From assembly GCA_018608425.1 (NCBI GenBank), contig JABAZL010000054.1, positions 1-33,340 of the forward strand: a DNA stretch of 33,340 nt, given 5' to 3'. This document shows, piece after piece, positions 27,201 through 33,340 of this stretch; within the stretch, counting starts at the first letter, position 1, and each line of letters starts with the position of its first letter. The translations under genes and the position numbers were made by a program. The notes under the pieces are model-generated. The model searched no databases. It saw nothing but the letters and a program-made list of their open reading frames with translations, and was not told the origin of the DNA. Source of the stretch: Flavobacteriaceae bacterium (GTDB lineage: Bacteria; Bacteroidota; Bacteroidia; Flavobacteriales; Flavobacteriaceae).

Positions 27201-28526
27201 GCTTTTTCTTTGGATTAATTCATAAAGAAAAACACCATATACAATCCCGTATTGTAGTCCGATTAAATAGTAATTTTCATTAAAATCAGAATTCCCATAG
27301 GTAGCATAACTTAGAACTACCAGCCCACTCCAGATCAAGGGGTAGCTGTAGTTGGTGAATATTGCAATACAAACCAACGACACAATATACCAGGGATGCA
27401 CTGTAGTCGCAATAAAGAAATAAATACTGAGGCAGAATAACATTCCGGTTAATAATGCTTTTGAGGTTTTGTTGTTTCTGATGAAAGTAAAAACAGCGAC
27501 TATAGCGACTATGATGTAAGGCGATATTTTTCCTAATTTCCGAATGATGTTATATCCTTTTACTTCGAATCCTATTTCGCGTATCACATAGTATATACTT
27601 CCATTAAATTCAAATCGGTTGAACCAGAGCCCGATGGTTTTGAGATAATGACTTAGGTTGTTGTCTCCTAAAAAAAATGGAACGAAAAACATCAACAAGC
27701 ACAAGAGTATTAGTGCGCCAAAGAGAATACTTTTTTTAGGTTTTAAAAAGCGCCAAAACAGTGGTAGTATAAGAAGCGGGATTAGTTTAGTTGCTATAGA
27801 TGCTGCCATTGGAATCGTTGCCCATTTCCATTCATCCTTAGTGAAAATCAAATACAGTCCAAATAAGAAGAAGAACATCATAAAGCCTTCCCAGTGTAAA
27901 TTCCCTGTCAATTCGATAATGATCAATGGGTTTAGGAAATAGAGTCCGATTCTTTTTTTAGAGAGATTTAAATAATCAAGTAGTTTGATTCCAAACCAAA
28001 AGACGCCCAAATCCGATAAAATCAATACAACCCGAATACTGATAAGATTGGCAAGTACAGAATTCCCTCCAACGAGCGAAGCAAGATAAAAACCCCATTG
28101 GTTTATTGGGGGGTAATTAGAATAATGTGCTGCACTTAGGGTTCCCATTCCATTATAAAGTTCTTGACTGAATTGAGTAGAGAATAAGGCAGAAGTTTGA
28201 TTGAGAAGATCAGGAGTTGCCTCGTAGGGATTTAGTCCGTTTGTTAAAAGCATCCCATCCCAAAGGAATCGGAAGAAATCTTGAGATAGTAGGGGAGTAG
28301 ATAAGAGGAAAATTAATCGAAATAAAATCCCAGCCCAAAACATTTGCTTTATGGAGTAGCCTTTAAATATTAAAGGGAAACTCGTAAAGAAAAGGGCTAA
28401 GTAAAGCGGGATGAGAATGAAGCTCTGTGCGCGATCAATTTCAAACCCCATGAAATAGTATCCCAACACACTCAATAGTATTGGTGCGACCTGGAGAATC
28501 TCTTTGAAGCTTCTCCGAGTAATCAT
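27180..28526 (-). CDS. GT-C-like membrane mannosyltransferase
   Basis: 448 aa polytopic; LLSQDFFRFLWDGMLLTNGLNPYEATP loop is typical of GT-C polyprenyl-phosphate-sugar-dependent enzymes. Confidence 0.72.
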   Translation of the reverse strand: MITRRSFKEILQVAPILLSVLGYYFMGFEIDRAQSFILIPLYLALFFTSFPLIFKGYSIKQMFWAGILFRLIFLLSTPLLSQDFFRFLWDGMLLTNGLNPYEATPDLLNQTSALFSTQFSQELYNGMGTLSAAHYSNYPPINQWGFYLASLVGGNSVLANLISIRVVLILSDLGVFWFGIKLLDYLNLSKKRIGLYFLNPLIIIELTGNLHWEGFMMFFFLFGLYLIFTKDEWKWATIPMAASIATKLIPLLILPLFWRFLKPKKSILFGALILLCLLMFFVPFFLGDNNLSHYLKTIGLWFNRFEFNGSIYYVIREIGFEVKGYNIIRKLGKISPYIIVAIVAVFTFIRNNKTSKALLTGMLFCLSIYFFIATTVHPWYIVSLVCIAIFTNYSYPLIWSGLVVLSYATYGNSDFNENYYLIGLQYGIVYGVFLYELIQRKSLLHHFK

Positions 28527-30028
28527 CAGGCCTGAGTTCTAAATGAGTTTACAAACACAAATCCAAAGCCAATAAAGAGCATTAGATGAAACGGGAATAA
28601 ACCAAAATCGCCGGCTTCTCCAACCACAAAAGCACTGTACATTCCAAATAAAAAGTAAAGCGTTAATAATCCTTCAATCACAATGTTTTTTGATACTTTT
28701 TTTGAAGTGTATTTGTTTTTTTTCCAAGAGTCTTTTAAAGTCTTTATATTGAATTTTGGTGTTCGTATAAAATCACTTCTTTTCCCTCGATGTCCCTCTA
28801 AAACTGCAAGAGAGTTGTGGTACGAAAACCCCATGGCAATGGTGTAGAAGGTGAAAAAGAGTTTGATGTACTCTAAGAAGTTCAGGAGTCCGCCACCTTT
28901 CATATATCTATAGAGTACCCAGTAGCAACTAAAGAAAATAAGTGTACTAACAATAAAGAAACTAGAAAGATCGAAATACAAACTCAAGTGTCCCCATTCG
29001 TTTTTAATATATAACATAGGAATACTAAGAACTCCAACAAAAAACACATTGAGGAACATGGTGCTATTGAGTAAATGTAAAACAGAATGTAGTTTGGTGG
29101 AAAGTTTTATGTTTTCTGACCGGATTACTTTCTTCGCCATTTTCTGAAAATTTTCGGCACCGCCTTTATTCCATCTGAATTGCTGTGAGCGAATAGAACT
29201 CATCACTACTGGGAGTTCTGAAGGTGTTTCTACGTCTTCCAAGTATTTGAATTTCCAATCCTTCAATTGAGCTCTGTAGCTTAAGTCTAAGTCTTCGGTT
29301 AGTGTATCACCTTCCCAGTTTCCAGCATCAAGAATACATTCTTTCCTCCAAATTCCGGCAGTACCATTGAAGTTCATGAAGTGATTCTTACTGTTTCTGC
29401 CAACTTGTTCGAGCGTGAAATGAGCGTCTAGTGCAAATGCTTGAATTTGTGTAAGTACAGAATAATCTCGGTTGATGTGCGACCAACGGGTTTGTACTAC
29501 CCCAATTTCTTTATTTTTGAAATGTGGAACAGTATGTAAAAGCCAATCACTTTGCGGTAAAAAATCAGCGTCAAAAATTGCAATAAACTCACCTTTAGCT
29601 GTAATCAAGCCTTCTTTGAGTGCACCTGCTTTGAAACCAACTCGATCTTTTCTTCTGATTTGTGTAATATCGAGACTATCTTGTTTTAGATTTTCAACTA
29701 AACCTCGAGTAAGTTCAACGGACTCATCTGTAGAATCGTCTAATACTTGGATTTCTAATTTTGCTCTTGGATAGTCAATCAGATTGATGCATTCTAACAA
29801 ACGTTCGATTACATAGAGTTCATTGAAAACGGGAAGTTGTATGGTTATAAAAGGAACTTTTTCTGGGTCACTAATGTCTAAGATGGGATTTTTTTCTTTT
29901 TTCTTTTTGAATTGAACATAATTCCACAATAAGTTTAATTGTGAAAGACTGTAAAGTAATACCAGAATTAAAGACACGGAGTATAATGACATTAAAACAA
30001 GGGAAAGGTATAGCCAAATGTGCTCCAT
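28526..30028 (-). CDS. Membrane GT2 glycosyltransferase, cellulose synthase/CslA-like
   Basis: LDDSTDES, FDADFLPQ, TLTEDLDLSYR and QQFRWNKGG (QxxRW) motifs, with TM helices. Confidence 0.9.
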   Translation of the reverse strand: MEHIWLYLSLVLMSLYSVSLILVLLYSLSQLNLLWNYVQFKKKKEKNPILDISDPEKVPFITIQLPVFNELYVIERLLECINLIDYPRAKLEIQVLDDSTDESVELTRGLVENLKQDSLDITQIRRKDRVGFKAGALKEGLITAKGEFIAIFDADFLPQSDWLLHTVPHFKNKEIGVVQTRWSHINRDYSVLTQIQAFALDAHFTLEQVGRNSKNHFMNFNGTAGIWRKECILDAGNWEGDTLTEDLDLSYRAQLKDWKFKYLEDVETPSELPVVMSSIRSQQFRWNKGGAENFQKMAKKVIRSENIKLSTKLHSVLHLLNSTMFLNVFFVGVLSIPMLYIKNEWGHLSLYFDLSSFFIVSTLIFFSCYWVLYRYMKGGGLLNFLEYIKLFFTFYTIAMGFSYHNSLAVLEGHRGKRSDFIRTPKFNIKTLKDSWKKNKYTSKKVSKNIVIEGLLTLYFLFGMYSAFVVGEAGDFGLFPFHLMLFIGFGFVFVNSFRTQA

Positions 30029-30033
30029 TTCAG

Positions 30034-30726
30034 TTATCTAAATATGTAATGTTTGAAAATCCACCCAATAATTTTAATTCCAGCAAATATAGTTCCTTTT
30101 ACAGTACCAGAGACTTTTGATACACCGATTCTTTCACGATAATTTACTTTAATCTCCTGATATGAAATTGCTTTCTGTAAAACTTTTAATTGCATTTCAA
30201 CCGTCCAACCATATGTTTTGTCGCTCATATTAAGGTCTACTAGGGTGTCCCATCGAATACCTCTAAAGGGGCCTAAATCGGTAAACGTTGATTTATAAAG
30301 AATCTTCATTAAAAAGCATGCCAGCCAATTTCCAAATACTTGTTGGGGTGTCATTGAACCTTGTGCTCTCAGTTCTTTTACACGAGCACCGACTACAAAA
30401 TCAGCAGTTCCATTTTGTATAGGTGCGACAATTTGTAGTAGTTCTTCGGGGTAATCAGAATAATCTCCATCCAGAAAAACAACAATATCAGGCTTAGTTT
30501 CTAACCCTTTGATGTAATCAATACCTTTGAGACAGGCGTATCCATATCCACCTCTTTTTTCTGAAAGAACTGTAGCTCCAGCAGCTCGTGCAACCTTTAC
30601 TGTATCGTCTGAAGAGTTATTGTTTACGACAATAACTTCATCTACTATTCCGGGTATATCTCCAACGACAAGTCCTATGGAATCTTGTTCGTTATAGGCC
30701 GGAATAATTACTTTAATTCGTTGCAT
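30034..30726 (-). CDS. GT2 family glycosyltransferase (DPM/UgtP-like soluble)
   Basis: VIIPAYNEQDSIG, VVNNNSSDDT, VFLDGDYSDYPEE motifs. Confidence 0.88.
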   Translation of the reverse strand: MQRIKVIIPAYNEQDSIGLVVGDIPGIVDEVIVVNNNSSDDTVKVARAAGATVLSEKRGGYGYACLKGIDYIKGLETKPDIVVFLDGDYSDYPEELLQIVAPIQNGTADFVVGARVKELRAQGSMTPQQVFGNWLACFLMKILYKSTFTDLGPFRGIRWDTLVDLNMSDKTYGWTVEMQLKVLQKAISYQEIKVNYRERIGVSKVSGTVKGTIFAGIKIIGWIFKHYIFR

Positions 30727-30804
30727 AAAAGAACTGTGAATTCTGGATTTTGAGTAAAGATAAGCCAGTAATTGATTTGAGTTTTTTTTAAACGAAAAAT
30801 AATT

Positions 30805-32361
30805 TTATTTCAGGGTATTCCCTAAAGGAAACTCAGGAGAGAAGGTTCTGTTCTTTAGTGGGCCATTTTCCAGTTTCAAAACGCCTCTTGGGCAAACTGC
30901 AGAACAAACTCCGCATCCTACACAGGAAGAACGAACAATACTCTGACCTTTTTGAGCATAAGCACGAACATCGATTCCCATTTCGCAATAAGTAGAACAA
31001 TTTCCACAGGAAATACATTGCCCACCGTTTGTTGTAATTCTAAAACGCGATTTGAATCGCTGTACCAGTCCTAGGTAGGCAGCGAGTGGGCATCCAAATC
31101 GACACCAAACACGATTTCCGAAAATAGGATAGAAACCTGTTCCGATTACACCTGCAAAAATAGATCCGATTAGAAATCCATATATGTTCTGAATTGTTTG
31201 GGTTTTGATTCCCAAAACAACCTGTGCTCCTGAAAAATAGGAGTACAGTGTAAAGCCTGTCATGATTAACGAAAAGGCGAGCACTCCATGGACCAGCCAA
31301 CGTTCTAACTTCCAAGCTCCAATTGATTTATTCGAAAGATGTCTGAATGGATCGCCAAGAGTTTCAGCTAAACCACCGCAACCGCATACCCAAGAGCAAT
31401 ACCATCTTTTGCCAAAAAAATAAACCATTACAGGAACTACAACTAAGGTTAATACAATTCCCCAAACCAGAATAAATAAACCAAATCCGCCACTAGAAAT
31501 TAAGCTGTTTAGATTCCAGCTAAAGAAAAAGTCATAATCCAAAGGGAATGCATTTTTGAAATCATACCAGGGCTTGTCAAAGCGCACTAAAATTTCTGGA
31601 ATTAAAAAAGCAAATACAATTTGAAAAAACCAAACGGATGTTGTTCTCAAGATTTGATATTTGTTGTTCCGATATTTGATGTACATACGGATCGCCATCA
31701 CAGTCATTACTACGCAATACAAGAAGCCGTATAAAAACCATTGACTTGCCAAATTACCGCTCAAGCTTTCACTTATAGGGTCAACGATATAGGTCCAGTT
31801 TACGATATAGTCAGGGAAGAAATATAAGAGTACATAAAACGTAACTAAAAAGATAAAAACAAACCATCCTAAAAAACCTCTGTTTGTAACAGAATTGAAA
31901 AAGATGCCATTGTTCTTAATTCCTGGTGGTCCTAGTGTAATTACATTGGGAAGTATGTAGAGTAAAGATCCAAAGATTCCTAACCCAAAAGTTAGAAACC
32001 AAAACAAGCCTTTGTTCTCTTTGATAGCACCTGTACCTGCTGTTTTTGCTATTTCATAAGAAAAACTGTGGGGCTTGTCCCAAATGACTTTACTCCATTC
32101 TCTGTTTTTTCTGTGAACGATATTTGCATCTTCAATTGCTTTTATTATCGTTGTTGAAAGTTTGAAAGGTCCCGAAAATTCCTTGCCAACAACTGTGGTG
32201 TTTATGGCTTCGATAAACAATTCGCTTTTGATTCCTTTACTGCTGATTACTTCTGCAAATTGTTCGGTGCTGAGCTGATATTTTCCGATGAAAACTAAAG
32301 AACAAAAAATAGTCAGTCCCACTATAAATATACCAAATCCAAGTTTTTGTAATGTCTTCAT
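30805..32361 (-). CDS. Polytopic membrane protein with NapH/NosR-like Fe-S domain
   Basis: Several TM segments; WYCSWVCGCGG, WCRFGCP, and two [4Fe-4S] motifs CISCGNCSTYCEMG and CVGCGVCSAVCPRG. Confidence 0.88.
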   Translation of the reverse strand: MKTLQKLGFGIFIVGLTIFCSLVFIGKYQLSTEQFAEVISSKGIKSELFIEAINTTVVGKEFSGPFKLSTTIIKAIEDANIVHRKNREWSKVIWDKPHSFSYEIAKTAGTGAIKENKGLFWFLTFGLGIFGSLLYILPNVITLGPPGIKNNGIFFNSVTNRGFLGWFVFIFLVTFYVLLYFFPDYIVNWTYIVDPISESLSGNLASQWFLYGFLYCVVMTVMAIRMYIKYRNNKYQILRTTSVWFFQIVFAFLIPEILVRFDKPWYDFKNAFPLDYDFFFSWNLNSLISSGGFGLFILVWGIVLTLVVVPVMVYFFGKRWYCSWVCGCGGLAETLGDPFRHLSNKSIGAWKLERWLVHGVLAFSLIMTGFTLYSYFSGAQVVLGIKTQTIQNIYGFLIGSIFAGVIGTGFYPIFGNRVWCRFGCPLAAYLGLVQRFKSRFRITTNGGQCISCGNCSTYCEMGIDVRAYAQKGQSIVRSSCVGCGVCSAVCPRGVLKLENGPLKNRTFSPEFPLGNTLK

Positions 32362-33340
32362 TATTTTGCGATTAGGTTATTGAAAATTCTCGACCAACTT
32401 TTCTTTTTTAGTTTAATGTCTGTATGCTGGACTGCATTGAATTTTGAAATTATTTCGGTTTCATAGGATTTGAAAAACTCGGGGTCAAAATTGCAACCGC
32501 TTAAATGTTCCACTACATGGAAAATACTTCTTTTTTCGGAAAGCATTTGGTCAAAAACCTCATGCCTCATTCGAATTCCAAAGATGTTAATACCTAGAAA
32601 TTCATTTGTATTTTTATCAAAAGCCATTGTTATTGCAAGGTTCTTGCTTGAGTCTTGCCAGTGAAAATGGACTTCAGGTTCTTCGGGATGTGCTGCAACC
32701 AAACCATAAGTTTGATACTCGATGTCAAAAAACTTTGCACTGTTAAACCAATGTCCGGGATGATAAGCTGTTTTGTTTCCAGTTAGTGTTCTGGCTAGCG
32801 TTTCTCCCATCATACGTCCGGTATACCAGACAGCTTCAATGGGTCTTCTTCCTGGAACAGGTTCTTGTTGCTCTGCACAATCTCCAATGGCATAAATATT
32901 GGGCTGATTGGTTTCGAGGTATTTGTTTACGAGTATTCCGCGATTTGTAGCTATGATGCTGTCTTTGAGAAAATCTATATTGGGTCGAACTCCAGCTGTC
33001 AGTCCAACAAATTGACAACTGATAATCTCGCCAGAATCTGTTTGTATTGCTTTGACTCTCCCGTCTTCGTCTTCTAAGATTTCACTTAAATTTGTTTCGA
33101 GTCTAAGATCAATCCCATGCGAAACAATATGTTTGTTGATTAGTTCTGATTCTCCTTTCGGAAGTACATTACTCCAAAAGCTTTTTTCGCGCACCAAAAA
33201 GGTAACCTTCTTACCTCTGGCGTGAAGCATTTCCGCCAATTCAATTCCAATGAGCCCTCCACCAACAATTACAGTCTCTTGAATCGATGGGGTGAGTGCT
33301 TCCAGATTTTCTAAATCTTGTTTAGTGTATAATCCTTGTA
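32361..33340 (-). CDS. NAD(P)/FAD-dependent oxidoreductase (pyridine nucleotide-disulfide family), N-terminus beyond window
   Basis: Minus-strand reading frame stays open to 33340: ...QGLYTKQDLENLEALTPSIQETVIVGGGLIGIELAEMLHARGKKVTFLV (GxGxxG), then NIYAIGDCAEQ FAD motif. The listed start at 33239 is internal. Confidence 0.92.
   Translation of the reverse strand, partial: QGLYTKQDLENLEALTPSIQETVIVGGGLIGIELAEMLHARGKKVTFLVREKSFWSNVLPKGESELINKHIVSHGIDLRLETNLSEILEDEDGRVKAIQTDSGEIISCQFVGLTAGVRPNIDFLKDSIIATNRGILVNKYLETNQPNIYAIGDCAEQQEPVPGRRPIEAVWYTGRMMGETLARTLTGNKTAYHPGHWFNSAKFFDIEYQTYGLVAAHPEEPEVHFHWQDSSKNLAITMAFDKNTNEFLGINIFGIRMRHEVFDQMLSEKRSIFHVVEHLSGCNFDPEFFKSYETEIISKFNAVQHTDIKLKKKSWSRIFNNLIAK

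Noticed and set aside
27658-27942. 94-aa plus-strand ORF
   Set aside because: Antisense to the GT-C gene; no start context or domain.
29472-29774. 100-aa plus-strand ORF
   Set aside because: Antisense to the membrane GT2 gene; no start context or domain.
32361-33239. Oxidoreductase starting at Met 33239
   Set aside because: The frame continues upstream to the window edge and includes the GxGxxG nucleotide-binding motif, so 33239 is an internal Met.
1-33340. CRISPR array, prophage, transposon or antiphage system
   Set aside because: No regularly spaced repeats, integrase, transposase, nuclease-helicase or toxin-antitoxin genes were seen.

Overview
The window is a gene-dense, AT-rich chromosomal segment. 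It is almost certainly from a Bacteroidota/Flavobacteriia genome, judging by DUF3098, DUF4271, DUF4296, a UbiA prenyltransferase beside mevalonate-pathway genes, and TAnnTTTG-type promoter boxes. I see no rRNA, tRNA, CRISPR array, transposase or phage genes. Most content is core metabolism: uppP, ftsX, leuS, pyrC, tyrS, hemD-like, trmB, Mrp/NifU/ferredoxin, mevalonate enzymes, a PhoB/PhoR-like two-component pair, and LemA/M48. The CDSs at both window edges are truncated. The most interesting items are: (a) a same-strand five-gene block at 27180-33340 joining a flavin oxidoreductase and a polytopic Fe-S membrane protein to three glycosyltransferases; (b) a mevalonate/UbiA cluster with two near-leaderless predicted promoters; (c) an Mrp/ApbC homolog lacking the usual CxxC; (d) a dihydroorotase with QxH in place of the metal-binding HxH; (e) a perfect inverted repeat over the predicted asnC/lrp promoter; (f) several convergent gene pairs with touching or overlapping stop codons. 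I found nothing I would confidently call a wholly new system. The redox/glycosyltransferase block is the best candidate.
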